Assembly (NCBI RefSeq): GCF_900155985.1
Contig: NZ_FTMA01000003.1
Span: forward strand, 62,001 to 126,000
DNA: 64,000 bases
From: Maribacter ulvicola
GTDB lineage: Bacteria; Bacteroidota; Bacteroidia; Flavobacteriales; Flavobacteriaceae
Reading direction: 5' to 3'
Part shown: piece after piece, positions 35,981-46,928 of the stretch
How the letters are laid out: each line of letters opens with the position of its first letter
How positions within the stretch are numbered: position 1 is the first letter of the stretch
Program-made: the position numbers and the translations under genes
The notes under the pieces: model-generated
The model's input: only the letters and a program-made list of their open reading frames with translations
Told to the model about the DNA's origin: nothing
Database searches by the model: none

Positions 35981-36403
35981 TTAACTCTTAGGTAATGCGA
36001 TAGTAGTTAGCTTACAAAGAGAAACCAATTGATCATCCTCATTGGTAACCCTGATCTGCCATAATTGGGTAGTTCTACCCTTGTGTAAAATGGTAGCCCT
36101 TGCATAAACAAAACCTTCTTTTACGCTTTTTACGTGATTAGCAGAAATCTCCAAGCCTCTAACAAAATATTTGTTACCGTCTAAAAACACATAAGACGCA
36201 GCACTACCAACACTCTCTGCCAATGCAGCCGTAGCCCCACCATGCAAAACCCCGTCTGGCTGATGCACTTTTGGAGTAACCGGCATCTTAGCCAATAAAA
36301 AATCTTCTCCAACATCAACATATTCAATATCCAAGGTTTCCATTAAGGTATTCTTAGAAGTTTCGTTACAAATCTTTAGAATTTTTTCTTTGTAATCGTT
36401 CAT
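35981..36403 (-). CDS. Hotdog-fold thioesterase, probable DHNA-CoA thioesterase
   Basis: A 140-residue PaaI/MenI-type hotdog enzyme. The family motif VHQPDGVLHGGATAALAESVG (about residues 40-60) holds the catalytic Glu in ALAES and the substrate-binding HGG. Its place at the head of the menF - menD unit suggests it hydrolyses DHNA-CoA (the MenI step), but the sequence alone does not separate this from other aryl-CoA substrates. The ATG at 36403 (MNDYKEK) is preferred; an in-frame ATG eight codons upstream is possible. Confidence 0.82.
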   Translation of the reverse strand: MNDYKEKILKICNETSKNTLMETLDIEYVDVGEDFLLAKMPVTPKVHQPDGVLHGGATAALAESVGSAASYVFLDGNKYFVRGLEISANHVKSVKEGFVYARATILHKGRTTQLWQIRVTNEDDQLVSLCKLTTIALPKS

Positions 36404-36467
36404 CCTTTTTTTTGTAAAATTAAGCATTACATTACCAACAGAAAAGCATAACAAAAAGGACCTATTG

Positions 36468-37112
36468 ATGAAAAACCAAATAAAAAATGTAACCTACAAA
36501 AGTACAAACACCTATGAAACTTTAAATGAATTAAATAACGATACAAAACAAGTTTGGATTGTTTTTCATGGTATAGGATTCTTAAGTAGATTCTTCTTAA
36601 AGTATTTCAATGAACTGCCTAAGAGGGAAAATTATATAATAGCCCCACAAGCACCTTCCAAATACTATTTAAAAAATGAATATAAGCATGTAGGCGCAAG
36701 TTGGTTAACAAAAGAAAATACAGCACAAGAAACCAAGAACCTCTATAATTATTTAGATGCTGTATTAGATAATGAAAAACTCCCATTAAATTGTAAAATT
36801 ATTTTCTTTGGATTTTCTCAAGGTGTTTCTATAGCACTACGGTATTTGGCACATTCTAAATTAAAATGTTCAAAATTGATACTGTATGCAGGAGGAATTC
36901 CTAAGGAGTTAAAAACTGCCGATTTCGACCACTTAAATAGTGAAACAGAAATTGTATCAATGGTTGGACGCAACGATGAATACTTGACACCAGATAGATG
37001 GATAGAAGAGAATAACAAACTTAAAATACTTTTTGGGAAACGTATTAATAACATCTCTTTTGATGGTGGACACGAAGTAAAAAAGGAGATTATAAATCAA
37101 TTGGCGCTATGA
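36468..37112 (+). CDS. Alpha/beta-hydrolase (carboxylesterase/phospholipase-like)
   Basis: A 214-residue hydrolase. The nucleophile elbow is GFSQGVS (Ser in G-x-S-x-G, near residue 115), with a candidate Asp in VGRNDEYLTP and the His in FDGGHEVKKE. The pattern matches the small esterases that cut acyl esters or lysophospholipids. It is divergent from the menaquinone operon and overlaps the next gene by 4 bases (ATGA), indicating coupling. Confidence 0.87.
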   Translation: MKNQIKNVTYKSTNTYETLNELNNDTKQVWIVFHGIGFLSRFFLKYFNELPKRENYIIAPQAPSKYYLKNEYKHVGASWLTKENTAQETKNLYNYLDAVLDNEKLPLNCKIIFFGFSQGVSIALRYLAHSKLKCSKLILYAGGIPKELKTADFDHLNSETEIVSMVGRNDEYLTPDRWIEENNKLKILFGKRINNISFDGGHEVKKEIINQLAL

Positions 37113-37666
37113 TAAATACACCAATCTTAGAAAACGAACGGGTAATATTAAGTCCGCTCACCATAGACAATTACAAAAAACTGATTCCTATTGCTTCACA
37201 GGAAAAATTGGCTCAATACTCTCCTTCTGATATTGAAACACCAAATAGCTTAAAAAATTATGTAGAAATAGCTCTACAACAATTAACGGCAGGCACCAGT
37301 ATGCCCTTTATCATTTATGACAGAAAACATGATGCTTTTGCAGGTTCTACCCGTTTTATGCATATCAACAGAAAAAATAGAGTTTTACATATTGGATCAA
37401 CCTGGATCGGGCGTGAGTTTCAAGGTACAGGGTTAAATACCCAAATGAAACAATTAATGCTAGCCTATGCGTTTAGAACCTTAGATTTTGAAAAAGTAGA
37501 ATTCCGGGTAGATGAAAGAAATTTAAGATCAAGAAAAGCTGTAGAAAAACTAGGGTGCACCTTAGAGGGTATTCTTAGAAAAGATGTGTACTTATTAGAT
37601 GGCTTTAAAAGGAATACGTGTTGTTATGGCATTCTGCGAGAAGAATGGTCAACCACCAACCAATAA
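37109..37666 (+). CDS. GNAT-family N-acetyltransferase (RimJ/RimL-like)
   Basis: A 185-residue acetyltransferase. It opens with TPILENERVILSPLTIDNY, and the acetyl-CoA site lies at GREFQGTGLNTQMKQLML (Q-G-T-G-L-N) with VEFRVDERNLRSRKAVEKLG after it, as in RimJ/RimL-like enzymes. The acceptor is unknown. It is translationally coupled to the hydrolase upstream and converges with the next gene 3 bases away. Confidence 0.85.
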   Translation: MINTPILENERVILSPLTIDNYKKLIPIASQEKLAQYSPSDIETPNSLKNYVEIALQQLTAGTSMPFIIYDRKHDAFAGSTRFMHINRKNRVLHIGSTWIGREFQGTGLNTQMKQLMLAYAFRTLDFEKVEFRVDERNLRSRKAVEKLGCTLEGILRKDVYLLDGFKRNTCCYGILREEWSTTNQ

Positions 37667-37669
37667 GCT

Positions 37670-38599
37670 TTACTCCTCAACAGCTTTTGTATCTGATAGA
37701 TAATAGGTGATTTTTCTAGTAGTATAGGTATTATCTGGCGTTACAATTTGCTTGATCCAATTACCAAATTTAGAATTATCGTATTGATAAATATATTCTT
37801 TCTTAATAATACCAGCACCTCTTTTCGCAGTTTGGGCAATTAAAGCACCTTTTTCATCATATTCGTAAGTGGTACGGGTTGTTGGTTCAAATTTCTTCAA
37901 TTCTGAATTAAATTCAAATTCTTGTTGTGCTATTAATTTACCCTCCATATTAAACACTTCTTCAAAAGCACCACTCTCCTCTCCCTTTAAATATTCTTTA
38001 GTCAAAATGATTCTTTGAGCCGGTTTATTTTTAGGTTTTAAGGTGGATGTACGTATAGATTTTAAAGGAACCTCATTCAATAGATAGGTAACAGTATTCT
38101 CACCTTTAAATTTCTTATATTCAATTTGGGTGATATCTATACCGTCATTATTGGTTCTTTGAATACTAATTAAATCTCCATACTCATCATAAACATAGAT
38201 ATATTGATCTAAAAACTGCTTATCATAAGAAAATATACGCTCTTTAATTTTTAAATTATCAGTAGAGTCTATCTCATAAAAATGGGCTATTGACGTACTT
38301 GGATCAAATGTATTGTCTCTATAGGACTCTGCTCTTTTTTCCAATAGTTTGCCTTTGCCGTACTTGTAATGAACTACATCATAATCAGCTTCATTATATC
38401 TAGTGACAGACTTGGTAAGTAGGCCGCTCTTGTTAAAATCATATTCTTCCTTACCATAATTTGTATTTACTAAACATACTTTAACATGTCCTTTTAAGTC
38501 AAAATCCTTAATGGTGAAAATTTGAATTTCTTGACTTTTTACTGTAGAGAACGTTATTATAAAAACCGTTAAAAAGATGATATGAGATTTCTTAATCAT
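37670..38599 (-). CDS. Secreted protein with YD-like repeats, unknown function
   Basis: A 309-residue protein with a signal peptide (MIKKSHIIFLTVFIITFSTVKSQ). The mature part is a series of short beta units of the form YxYDxxGxLxxxxxx, for example YVYDEYGDLISIQR, YEYDEKGALIAQ and YQYDNSKFGNWIKQ. These resemble YD/RHS-type or MORN-like antiparallel repeats seen in many Bacteroidota secreted proteins. No catalytic motif is evident. It is a single gene between a convergent GNAT gene and dnaK. Confidence 0.7.
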   Translation of the reverse strand: MIKKSHIIFLTVFIITFSTVKSQEIQIFTIKDFDLKGHVKVCLVNTNYGKEEYDFNKSGLLTKSVTRYNEADYDVVHYKYGKGKLLEKRAESYRDNTFDPSTSIAHFYEIDSTDNLKIKERIFSYDKQFLDQYIYVYDEYGDLISIQRTNNDGIDITQIEYKKFKGENTVTYLLNEVPLKSIRTSTLKPKNKPAQRIILTKEYLKGEESGAFEEVFNMEGKLIAQQEFEFNSELKKFEPTTRTTYEYDEKGALIAQTAKRGAGIIKKEYIYQYDNSKFGNWIKQIVTPDNTYTTRKITYYLSDTKAVEE

Positions 38600-38650
38600 A
38601 CTACAAAATTACTTTATTAAAAATAGGCATAAAAGAATATTTCATAAATG

Positions 38651-38681
38651 TAAAAAGGGACGGTAAATACCGTCCCTTTTC
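38651..38681 (-). terminator. dnaK terminator
   Basis: A 13-bp perfect stem (AAAAGGGACGGTA and complement) with a 2-base loop and T-runs on both strands, 21 bases past the dnaK stop codon. Confidence 0.88.
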
Positions 38682-38701
38682 TATAATAACTAATAGCTAT
38701 A

Positions 38702-40600
38702 TTATTTAACTTCTTCGAAGTCTACGTCTTCAACGTTATCACCTTCAGCAGCACCACCATCAGCAGTTGGTTCTCCCTGAGGAGCACCTTGAGCGTCAGC
38801 TTGCGCTTTGTACATTTCTTCAGATGCAACTTTCCAAGCTTCATTGATTTTATCTAAAGCTGGTGTAATCACAGCCAAGTCTTTAGTTTCGTATGCCGCT
38901 TTCAATTCTGCTAAAGCGTCTTCAATTGGTTTTTTCTTATCGTCAGATAATTTATCACCAAATTCAGTAAGTTGAGATTCCGTTTGGAAAATCATTCCGT
39001 CTGCTTCGTTCAACTTATCAGCAGTTTCTTTCGCTTTTTTATCAGATTCAGCATTTGCTTCAGCCTCAGCTTTCATCTTCTTGATTTCTTCTTCAGTTAA
39101 ACCAGAAGAAGCTTCAATACGAATATCCTGAGTTTTGTTCGTAGCCTTATCAGTTGCAGATACTTTAATAATACCGTTAGCATCAATATCAAAAGTTACT
39201 TCAATTTGAGGAGTACCTCTCTTTGCTGGTGGAATACCGTCTAAATGGAATCTACCAATTGTTTTGTTATCGCTTGCCATTGGTCTTTCTCCTTGCAATA
39301 CATGAATTTCAACCGATGGTTGGTTATCAGCAGCAGTAGAGAATACTTGAGACTTTTTAGTTGGTATTGTTGTGTTAGACTCAATTAATTTAGTCATTAC
39401 GCTCCCCATAGTTTCAATACCTAATGAAAGCGGAGTAACATCTAATAACAATACATCTTTAACATCACCTGTTAAAACACCCCCTTGAATAGCCGCACCA
39501 ATTGCAACAACCTCATCTGGGTTTACTCCTTTAGAAGGTTTCTTACCAAAGAATTTCTCAACAGCTTCTTGTACCGCAGGTATTCTAGTAGAACCACCTA
39601 CTAAAATAATCTCATCAATATCACTCTTAGAAAGTCCTGCTGCTTTCAAGGCAGTCTCACATGGCTCAATAGTTCTTTTTACCAAATCGGCAATTAATTG
39701 CTCAAACTTAGATCTAGTCAATGTTCTCACTAAGTGCTTTGGTCCTGAAGCCGTAGCTGTAACATATGGTAAATTGATTTCTGTTTGTGCAGAAGATGAC
39801 AATTCAATTTTTGCTTTCTCAGCTGCCTCACGTAAACGTTGTAACGCCATAGCATCTTTTCTAAGGTCCATATCTTCTTCAGACTTGAACTCCTCAGCCA
39901 ACCAATCAATAATTTTTTGATCTACATCATCACCACCTAAGTGCGTATCACCATCTGTAGACAATACTTCAAAAACACCATCTCCCAACTCTAAGATAGA
40001 TACATCATGTGTACCACCACCAAAGTCAAAAACAACTATTTTCTGATCTGTATCTTTTTTGTCCATACCGTAAGCCAAAGAAGCTGCGGTTGGTTCGTTG
40101 ATAATACGTTCTACAGTTAAACCGGCAATTTCACCTGCTTCTTTCGTAGCTTGTCTTTGTGCATCATTAAAATATGCAGGTACAGTAATTACGGCACGAG
40201 ATACTTCTTGACCTAAATAATCTTCTGCCGTTTTCTTCATTTTCTGAAGAATCATAGCAGATAGTTCTTGAGGAGAATACAAACGTCCGTCTATATCAAC
40301 TCTTGGTGTATCATTATCACCTTTTACTACTTTGTAAGGTACTCTTCCAGCTTCTTTACTAGACTCTGAATATTTGTTACCCATAAACCTTTTAATAGAA
40401 TAAATGGTTTTAGTAGGGTTTGTTACTGCCTGTCTTTTAGCTGGATCACCAACTTTAATTTCACCACCTTCTACAAAAGCGATAACAGACGGGGTTGTTC
40501 TTTTACCTTCTGCATTTGGTATTACTACTGGCTCATTACCTTCCATTACAGAAACACAAGAATTGGTAGTACCCAAATCTATACCTATAATCTTACTCAT
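38702..40600 (-). CDS. dnaK: Chaperone protein DnaK (Hsp70)
   Basis: A 632-residue Hsp70. It begins with [16 protein letters not shown], has [15 protein letters not shown] and the DDV hinge region, [13 protein letters not shown], then the substrate-binding domain ([13 protein letters not shown]) and a lid ending in a Gly/Ala/acidic tail with [10 protein letters not shown]. It folds and protects proteins with DnaJ and GrpE, neither of which lies next to it. It is a single-gene unit with its own strong terminator and a 180-base gap shared with the divergent sdaA gene. Confidence 0.97.
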   Translation of the reverse strand: MSKIIGIDLGTTNSCVSVMEGNEPVVIPNAEGKRTTPSVIAFVEGGEIKVGDPAKRQAVTNPTKTIYSIKRFMGNKYSESSKEAGRVPYKVVKGDNDTPRVDIDGRLYSPQELSAMILQKMKKTAEDYLGQEVSRAVITVPAYFNDAQRQATKEAGEIAGLTVERIINEPTAASLAYGMDKKDTDQKIVVFDFGGGTHDVSILELGDGVFEVLSTDGDTHLGGDDVDQKIIDWLAEEFKSEEDMDLRKDAMALQRLREAAEKAKIELSSSAQTEINLPYVTATASGPKHLVRTLTRSKFEQLIADLVKRTIEPCETALKAAGLSKSDIDEIILVGGSTRIPAVQEAVEKFFGKKPSKGVNPDEVVAIGAAIQGGVLTGDVKDVLLLDVTPLSLGIETMGSVMTKLIESNTTIPTKKSQVFSTAADNQPSVEIHVLQGERPMASDNKTIGRFHLDGIPPAKRGTPQIEVTFDIDANGIIKVSATDKATNKTQDIRIEASSGLTEEEIKKMKAEAEANAESDKKAKETADKLNEADGMIFQTESQLTEFGDKLSDDKKKPIEDALAELKAAYETKDLAVITPALDKINEAWKVASEEMYKAQADAQGAPQGEPTADGGAAEGDNVEDVDFEEVK

Positions 40601-40782
40601 CTTATATGTTTTAAATTAAGTGCTTTATTTTACAATCGGTTTGTAAATGACAAACAATATGCCAAGCCAGAAAAACTGACATGATGTCACCAATAGTCAT
40701 TCATTGATATTAATTATGCCATTTAGGTATAGTTAATAGGTCTACGAAACATTGTATCTTAGCCTATAAAATATAGAGCAAC

Positions 40783-42213
40783 TTGGAAATAGAGAGTATA
40801 AGTGTTTTTGATATGTTAAAAATTGGCGTGGGTCCTTCCAGCTCTCACACTCTTGGTCCATGGCGAGCCGCAGAGCGGTGGTTGGCCAGATTAAATTCCA
40901 AAGACAATCTTGAGAAAGTTGAAGCGGTTGAAGTGCATTTATACGGTTCACTTTCATTAACGGGTAAAGGTCATGCCACAGACTATGCCGTAATGCTAGG
41001 GCTATTGGGTGCCGATCCAGAATTAATTCCTATTGAAACAATAGATCCGTTAATAGCTAAAATTAAAAAGGAACATGTGTTACTTTTAGCTGGCACATAC
41101 AGCATAGCCTTTGATCCAAGTAAACATATCATATTCAACAAAAAATTCCTTCCATTTCACGCCAACGGATTAAAGTTTCAGGCTACATTGAAATCTGGCA
41201 AAAAAATATCGAAGACCTATTATTCTATAGGCGGCGGATTCGTAATTAGCGAGGAACGAAAAAATGCCAAACGCAAAATTGACATGTTTAACAAGTTCCC
41301 CTTTCCGGTTCAAAAAGGAACTGAGTTACTGGATTTTTGTAATAGTGAAAAACTCAAGATTTCTGAACTAGTACTACAAAATGAAAGGTCCTTACGAGAC
41401 GAAATAACAATTGACCATGAATTAAAACGTATTTGGTCTACCATGCTAGAATGCATGTATACCGGGTGCCACACAGAAGGTACTTTACCTGGCGGACTAC
41501 ATGTTAAACGCAGGGCTTTTGAAATGCATAATAAACTAAAAAGCGGTCTTCCCTACTCCACTCCTGAAGAATGGTTGCAAAGCATTAGACAGACAGAAGT
41601 AAAGTTTAGACAAATATTACAATGGGTTAGCTGTTTTGCATTAAGTGTAAATGAAGTAAATGCATCTTTAGGCCGCGTTGTTACCGCACCAACAAATGGT
41701 AGTGCCGGTGTGATCCCTGCGGTTTTAATGTATTATATGGTCATCGAAAACCATGCGGGTAATTTTGAGCACATAAAACAGTTTCTATTAGTTGCCGGTG
41801 AAATTGGGAGTATCTTTAAAAAAGGCGCCACCATATCTGCCGCAATGGGCGGCTGCCAAGCAGAAATAGGGGTGTCATCCGCAATGGCCGCAGGTGCCCT
41901 TACAGAACTACTGGGCGGCACACCAGAGCAAGTACTTATGGCTGCAGAAATAGCCATGGAACATCATTTAGGACTCACCTGCGATCCTATTGGCGGTTTG
42001 GTGCAAATACCATGTATTGAACGCAATTCTATGGGAGCAATAAAAGCAATTAATGCTGCAGAACTTGCTTTAGGATCCGACCCATCAGCAGCTAAAGTAC
42101 CTTTAGATAAGGTAGTACAGACCATGTGGGAAACTGCAAAAGACATGAGCTCTAAATATAAAGAAACCTCAGAAGGCGGACTAGCAGTTGGTGTTTTCTT
42201 GAGTGATTGTTAA
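40783..42213 (+). CDS. sdaA: L-serine ammonia-lyase (iron-sulfur type), TTG start
   Basis: A 476-residue single-chain serine dehydratase that turns L-serine into pyruvate and ammonia. The N-terminal beta-type domain carries [15 protein letters not shown], and the C-terminal alpha-type domain carries [34 protein letters not shown] and [16 protein letters not shown]. The cysteines in these segments bind the 4Fe-4S cluster. An in-frame TAG lies three codons upstream of the TTG at 40783, and the next ATG is inside the conserved [14 protein letters not shown] segment, so TTG is the likely start. Confidence 0.93.
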   Translation: MEIESISVFDMLKIGVGPSSSHTLGPWRAAERWLARLNSKDNLEKVEAVEVHLYGSLSLTGKGHATDYAVMLGLLGADPELIPIETIDPLIAKIKKEHVLLLAGTYSIAFDPSKHIIFNKKFLPFHANGLKFQATLKSGKKISKTYYSIGGGFVISEERKNAKRKIDMFNKFPFPVQKGTELLDFCNSEKLKISELVLQNERSLRDEITIDHELKRIWSTMLECMYTGCHTEGTLPGGLHVKRRAFEMHNKLKSGLPYSTPEEWLQSIRQTEVKFRQILQWVSCFALSVNEVNASLGRVVTAPTNGSAGVIPAVLMYYMVIENHAGNFEHIKQFLLVAGEIGSIFKKGATISAAMGGCQAEIGVSSAMAAGALTELLGGTPEQVLMAAEIAMEHHLGLTCDPIGGLVQIPCIERNSMGAIKAINAAELALGSDPSAAKVPLDKVVQTMWETAKDMSSKYKETSEGGLAVGVFLSDC

Positions 42214-42301
42214 TTTTTATTCAAAACAAAGCATGCTTTACTTTGTTATGCTATTTATGACTGTCTTTTTATTACAGCGGTTATTCCGCTAACTTTAGTT
42301 T

Positions 42302-44221
42302 ATGAAAAACCTGATTTCTGAAAGGGTAGCCGATTTTATTAAAAACTACCCGCCATTTAATGTTCTTGACAGCAATTCTTTATTTGAGTTGGCCGAACAA
42401 GTATTGATCGTTTACAAAGAAAAAAACAGTATCATTTTCACCGTAGACGAACCTCAACATGCCTATTTTTATTTAGTTCATAAAGGTGCGGTTACCTTAA
42501 ATAATCTTGCATCATCTAACATTCTGGACTACTGTGATGAGGGTGACATATTTGGACTTCGTCCGCTTTTTGCCAATGAAAATTATAAGCTTGAAGCTAG
42601 AGCTCATGAAGAGTGTATCCTTTACGGAATCCCTATCAATATATTTAAACCTATAGCAAAACAGAATGACCAGGTAACGATTTTCCTGATGGAGAGTTTC
42701 GCTTCTAACTCTAGGAATCCGTATGCAAAAAATCAAAAAGGAAAACTTTATGACAACGAAGAGGAAGAAAATAGTAACAAAGAAAAAGTACTCCCAGATT
42801 TACAATTAGCCAGTTATTCAAAAAAACTGGTAACTTGTTCTACAAGAACTTCCATTAAAAAAGCTGCTGATATCATGTCCAAAAAGAAAATTGGATCCAT
42901 ATTGGTCACTAGCAAGGACTTACCCGTAGGCGTAATAACCGATAAAGATTTTAGAAACAAAGTAATTTCAGGTGAGCAACCCATAACAGCATCAGTTAAG
43001 TCTATAATGACTACGCCCGTTATCACCTATCCTAAAAACCTGACGATTACTCAGGCCCAAATGGCTATGATGAAGAGTAATATAAGTCATTTGGTGATTA
43101 CCGAAGACGGCACCTCTAATTCAACGGCATTAGGCATATTATCCAAGCATGATGTTATGGTTTCTTTGGGTGACAACCCAGCCGTACTGGTAAAAGCAAT
43201 TAAACGCACCTCTCGCATTAAGAAAATAAAGCAGATCAGAAAAAGTGTGATGGTACTTTTATCCGGATACTTAGAGCAAAATATACCATTGGGATTAATT
43301 GCAAAGATTATTTCTGAATTGAATGACACCTGTATTAAGCAGGTAGTAGAAATTTCTATTGCTAAAATGGATTCTGCCCCACCCGTTAAATTTGCTTGGC
43401 TGGCTTTGGGAAGTCAAGGTAGAAGTGAACAACTATTGCATACAGACCAGGATAATGCCCTGGTTTTTGAAGATGTACCAGAAGAAGACCTACCTAAAAC
43501 CACCACGTATTTTCTAGAGCTTTCAAAACATATTACCAAAGGATTAAATACTATAGGGTACGAATATTGTCCAGCAGATATGATGGCCTCTAACCCAAAA
43601 TGGTGTTTAAGTTTGCAGGAATGGAAGAGCAAATTATCATATTGGATCGGTAACCCCGGACCCAACGAAGTTTTAATGTCCTCCATTTTTTTTGATTTTA
43701 GTTTAGCATTTGGCGATAGAAGTTTATTGGACAATATGTCTGACCATATATTTAGAACTGTTGAAAAACACCCAATTTTCTTGGTGCATTTAGCCAATGG
43801 AGCACTTCAGAGTCCTTCACCAACTGGATTTTTCAGACAATTTGTAGTAGAGCAAGACGGACAACATAAAGATTCCTTTGACCTAAAGAGCAGAGCACTA
43901 AGGCCATTGATAGATGCCGCACGGGTTTTAATATTATCACATGCTGTTAAAGCAATTAGTAACACATGGGAACGATATGAAAAATTGGCAGAACTTGAAC
44001 CCAATAACCAAGAATTATATTTGGCCTGCTCTTATGCCACTAAGGCATTATTGAAATTTAGAACGCGACAAGGCCTGGCTAATCATGATTCAGGAAGATT
44101 TATTCAATTAGACCAGTTAAGCAAGCAAGAAAAAATGAAATTGAAGCGTACCTTTAAAGCAATTAAGGAGATTCAAGAACTGATAACACTTCGTTTTAAG
44201 GTGACTAATATTCTAGGATAA
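42302..44221 (+). CDS. cNMP-binding/CBS/DUF294 nucleotidyltransferase-like protein
   Basis: A 639-residue cytoplasmic protein: a cyclic-nucleotide-binding-like domain (about residues 15-130), two CBS domains (about 175-290, with GSILVTSKDLPVGVITDKD and SHLVITEDG), a DUF294 nucleotidyltransferase-like domain (about 340-480, LGSQGRSEQLLHTDQDNALV with Asp pairs) and a C-terminal DUF294_C domain (to the end, AARVLILSHAVKAIS). In other Bacteroidota this gene sits with a DnaQ-like exonuclease and often an acetate transporter. Here the stop codon TAA and the next ATG share one base, so the pair is coupled. Its substrate is unknown; a ligand-controlled nucleotidyl transfer is inferred. Confidence 0.88.
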   Translation: MKNLISERVADFIKNYPPFNVLDSNSLFELAEQVLIVYKEKNSIIFTVDEPQHAYFYLVHKGAVTLNNLASSNILDYCDEGDIFGLRPLFANENYKLEARAHEECILYGIPINIFKPIAKQNDQVTIFLMESFASNSRNPYAKNQKGKLYDNEEEENSNKEKVLPDLQLASYSKKLVTCSTRTSIKKAADIMSKKKIGSILVTSKDLPVGVITDKDFRNKVISGEQPITASVKSIMTTPVITYPKNLTITQAQMAMMKSNISHLVITEDGTSNSTALGILSKHDVMVSLGDNPAVLVKAIKRTSRIKKIKQIRKSVMVLLSGYLEQNIPLGLIAKIISELNDTCIKQVVEISIAKMDSAPPVKFAWLALGSQGRSEQLLHTDQDNALVFEDVPEEDLPKTTTYFLELSKHITKGLNTIGYEYCPADMMASNPKWCLSLQEWKSKLSYWIGNPGPNEVLMSSIFFDFSLAFGDRSLLDNMSDHIFRTVEKHPIFLVHLANGALQSPSPTGFFRQFVVEQDGQHKDSFDLKSRALRPLIDAARVLILSHAVKAISNTWERYEKLAELEPNNQELYLACSYATKALLKFRTRQGLANHDSGRFIQLDQLSKQEKMKLKRTFKAIKEIQELITLRFKVTNILG

Positions 44222-44877
44222 TGGGATTATTTAAAAAAACACCTAAAAATCTACCAGAATTTTGGAAAACATACGAGAGCCTTTTCAAAGACACTCAAAA
44301 CAAAAAAATTGACGAACTAACGTTTGTAGTTCTAGATACAGAAACAACAGGGTTTAGCTTTAAAGAAGATCGAATACTCTCTATTGGTGCCGTAAAAATC
44401 AAAAAAGAAACCATCTTTGTGCAAGATGTTTTTGATATCTATTTAAAGCAGGAAAAATTTAATAAAGAAACAGTTCATGTACACGGCTTATTAAAAAACG
44501 GTCGAAGAAATTGCGTAAGTGAACTTTTAGCCATGCAAAAATTTCTGGAATATATAGGCAACGCTGTAATTGTTGCCCATCATGCAGGTTTTGACCTAGG
44601 TATGCTCAATACCGCTTTAGAAAGACATCATTTACCCAAACTAAAAAATAAAGTTTTAGATACTGGTGTCATTTATAAAAAAACACTCATTAAATCTTAT
44701 TTAGTACAACCAAAACTAAATTATTCCTTAGACGAACTTGCAGAAAAATTCTCCATCTCAAAAAAAGACAGACACACGGCATTAGGCGACGCCTACATTA
44801 CAGCCGTCGCCTTTTTAAAAATTATTTCTCGCTTAAAGGAAAAGAAAAACTTCTCTCTTAAATCATTGCTTAGATAG
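44221..44877 (+). CDS. DnaQ-like 3'-5' exonuclease
   Basis: A 218-residue DEDDh exonuclease. Exo I is VVLDTETTGFS (Asp and Glu), Exo II is HHAGFDLGMLN (Asp) and Exo III is RHTALGDAYITA (His and Asp). It is too short to include other polymerase III epsilon parts. Its start overlaps the stop of the cNMP/CBS/DUF294 gene, which points to a joint role in nucleotide or nucleic-acid metabolism rather than replication proofreading. Confidence 0.88.
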   Translation: MGLFKKTPKNLPEFWKTYESLFKDTQNKKIDELTFVVLDTETTGFSFKEDRILSIGAVKIKKETIFVQDVFDIYLKQEKFNKETVHVHGLLKNGRRNCVSELLAMQKFLEYIGNAVIVAHHAGFDLGMLNTALERHHLPKLKNKVLDTGVIYKKTLIKSYLVQPKLNYSLDELAEKFSISKKDRHTALGDAYITAVAFLKIISRLKEKKNFSLKSLLR

Positions 44878-44879
44878 TT

Positions 44880-45836
44880 TTATAAACTCTCTAAATAATT
44901 TAATACATTTCTGTTTATTCTATCATGAATGTGTGTAGTATCCGCTTTTACAAATGGCTCTCCTGTTATATGCTCGTACAGTTCAATATACCGTTCAGAA
45001 ACAGATTCAATATACTCATCAGACATCTCAGGAACTGTTTGCCCTTCTAAACCTTGAAAATCATTGGCAATTAACCACTGTCTTACAAACTCCTTAGAAA
45101 GTTGTTTTTGTGGTTCGTTGGCATCTTGTCGTTGCTGGTACCCTTCAGAATAAAAATACCTGGAAGAATCTGGAGTATGTATCTCATCAATTAATACTAT
45201 TTCCCCTTCCTTGGTTTTTCCGAATTCATACTTTGTATCTACCAAAATCAATCCTCTTTCAGCAGCAATTTCTGTACCTCTTTGAAAAAGTGCATAGGTA
45301 TACTTTTCAAGTAGAGCATAATCTTCTGCAGTAACAATTCCTTTACTAAGGATATCCTCCTTAGAAATATCCTCATCATGGTCACCCATTTCTGCTTTCG
45401 TTGCAGGAGTTATTATTGGACTAGGAAATTTGTCATTTTCTTTCATACCATCTGGCATTGCTACGCCACAAAGTATTCTTTTACCTAATGTATACTCTCT
45501 AGCCGCATGACCAGATAAATAACCACGTATGACCATTTCAATTTTAAATGGCTCGCACGCAGCGCCAATGGCCACATTAGGATCTGGTGTAGCAGTTAAC
45601 CAATTTGGAACAATATCTTCAGTAGAAGCCATCATTTGAGTTGCAATCTGATTTAATATCTGACCTTTATAGGGAATTCCTTTAGGCATTACCACATCAA
45701 AGGCAGACAATCTATCTGTAGCCACCATGACCAACATATCGTTATCTAAAGTGTAAACAGACCTTACTTTGCCTTTATAGACGTTCTTTTGACCTGGAAA
45801 ATTAAATTCAGTTTCGTAAATAGTATTCTTTGACAT
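44880..45836 (-). CDS. purC: SAICAR synthase (purine synthesis)
   Basis: A 318-residue enzyme that condenses CAIR with aspartate using ATP. It is the longer yeast-ADE1-like form. Motifs are [46 protein letters not shown], and the ATP-site LVDTKYEFG with [12 protein letters not shown]. It ends 2 bases from the convergent exonuclease gene and follows phoH by 8 bases on the same strand, so phoH and purC are co-transcribed. Confidence 0.95.
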   Translation of the reverse strand: MSKNTIYETEFNFPGQKNVYKGKVRSVYTLDNDMLVMVATDRLSAFDVVMPKGIPYKGQILNQIATQMMASTEDIVPNWLTATPDPNVAIGAACEPFKIEMVIRGYLSGHAAREYTLGKRILCGVAMPDGMKENDKFPSPIITPATKAEMGDHDEDISKEDILSKGIVTAEDYALLEKYTYALFQRGTEIAAERGLILVDTKYEFGKTKEGEIVLIDEIHTPDSSRYFYSEGYQQRQDANEPQKQLSKEFVRQWLIANDFQGLEGQTVPEMSDEYIESVSERYIELYEHITGEPFVKADTTHIHDRINRNVLNYLESL

Positions 45837-45844
45837 GTATAGTT

Positions 45845-46798
45845 TTAATTGTGGTGTTCTATAGTTTTATAAGCTTCAATAACTTTTTTCACAAGTTTAT
45901 GACGAATAACGTCTTTATCATCTAGGTAAATAACTTCTATACCCGGAACATTTTGCAAAATTAACAAAGCTTCTTTTAAGCCCGAAATAGTTCTTCTAGG
46001 TAAATCTATTTGCCCTGGATCACCAGTAATAAGAAATCTGGCATTTCTACCCATTCTGGTCAAAAACATTTTCATTTGTGCATGGGTGGTATTTTGTGCC
46101 TCATCTAAAATAACAAAGGCATTATCTAAAGTTCTACCACGCATGAATGCCATAGGGGCAATTTGTATGGTTCCATTTTCAATATAATGCACCAACTTTT
46201 CCGCAGGAATCATATCTCTAAGCGCATCATATAATGGTTGCATGTAAGGATCTAGCTTCTCTTTTAAATCGCCGGGTAAAAATCCCAGGTTCTCCCCCGC
46301 TTCCACGGCAGGTCTCGTTAAAATAATTTTTTTGACCTGTTTTTCTTTCAATGCCTTTACCGCAAGTGCTACCCCGGTATAGGTCTTTCCGGTACCGGCA
46401 GGACCAATGGCAAAAACCATATCGTTCTTTTTAGAGGCATCGACCAAACGACGTTGGTTAGCGGTCTGTGCTTTTATTAGCCTACCGCTTACACCATGAA
46501 CTAGGGTTTCCCCGCTATTCTTTGATGATTTCAGTTCGTCATCTTCAGACCCCGTCAACACCCTTTCAATGCTATTTTCATCTAACTTATTATATTTAAG
46601 GAAATGTTGGGTCAATAAATTAAACCGTTTTTCAAACTCCTCTAAAAGTTCTTCATCTCCAAAGGCTTTGATCTTATTGCCACGGGCAACAATTTTCAGC
46701 TTAGGAAAATACTTTTTCAATAAATCGATATGTTCATTTTGCTGCCCAAAAAACTCTCTCGGGCTAATTTCAGTTAGTTCTAGAATTATCTCGTTCAA
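45845..46798 (-). CDS. phoH: PhoH-family ATPase, TTG start
   Basis: A 317-residue protein with a KH-like N-terminal region and a P-loop ATPase domain: Walker A GPAGTGKT near residue 132, then [18 protein letters not shown] and Walker [11 protein letters not shown] with the following [10 protein letters not shown]. PhoH proteins are thought to work on RNA, and relatives sit beside ybeY. No ATG lies between the upstream in-frame stop (46835-46837) and the conserved start [17 protein letters not shown], so the TTG at 46798 is chosen. Confidence 0.92.
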   Translation of the reverse strand: MNEIILELTEISPREFFGQQNEHIDLLKKYFPKLKIVARGNKIKAFGDEELLEEFEKRFNLLTQHFLKYNKLDENSIERVLTGSEDDELKSSKNSGETLVHGVSGRLIKAQTANQRRLVDASKKNDMVFAIGPAGTGKTYTGVALAVKALKEKQVKKIILTRPAVEAGENLGFLPGDLKEKLDPYMQPLYDALRDMIPAEKLVHYIENGTIQIAPMAFMRGRTLDNAFVILDEAQNTTHAQMKMFLTRMGRNARFLITGDPGQIDLPRRTISGLKEALLILQNVPGIEVIYLDDKDVIRHKLVKKVIEAYKTIEHHN

Positions 46799-46861
46799 AC
46801 AGTTAGTTTTATAATGATATATAGTTAGCGAAGATTAGTTTCTAATCGCTATTTTTTTGTT

Positions 46862-46869
46862 TAATTTTG
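46862..46869 (+). promoter_or_regulatory. Putative -7 box for the SAM hydrolase gene
   Basis: TAATTTTG matches TAnnTTTG and lies 60 bases before the ATG at 46929. No clear TTG occurs at the right distance upstream. Confidence 0.35.
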
Positions 46870-46928
46870 TATATCAAATTTAAGCAAATTTTAAGTTTGA
46901 CTAACCAAAAACATATCAACATTGCTGT

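Noticed and set aside
43414-43797. 127-codon minus-strand frame inside the DUF294-type gene
   Set aside because: It lies wholly inside a conserved coding region on the plus strand and has no protein-like features.
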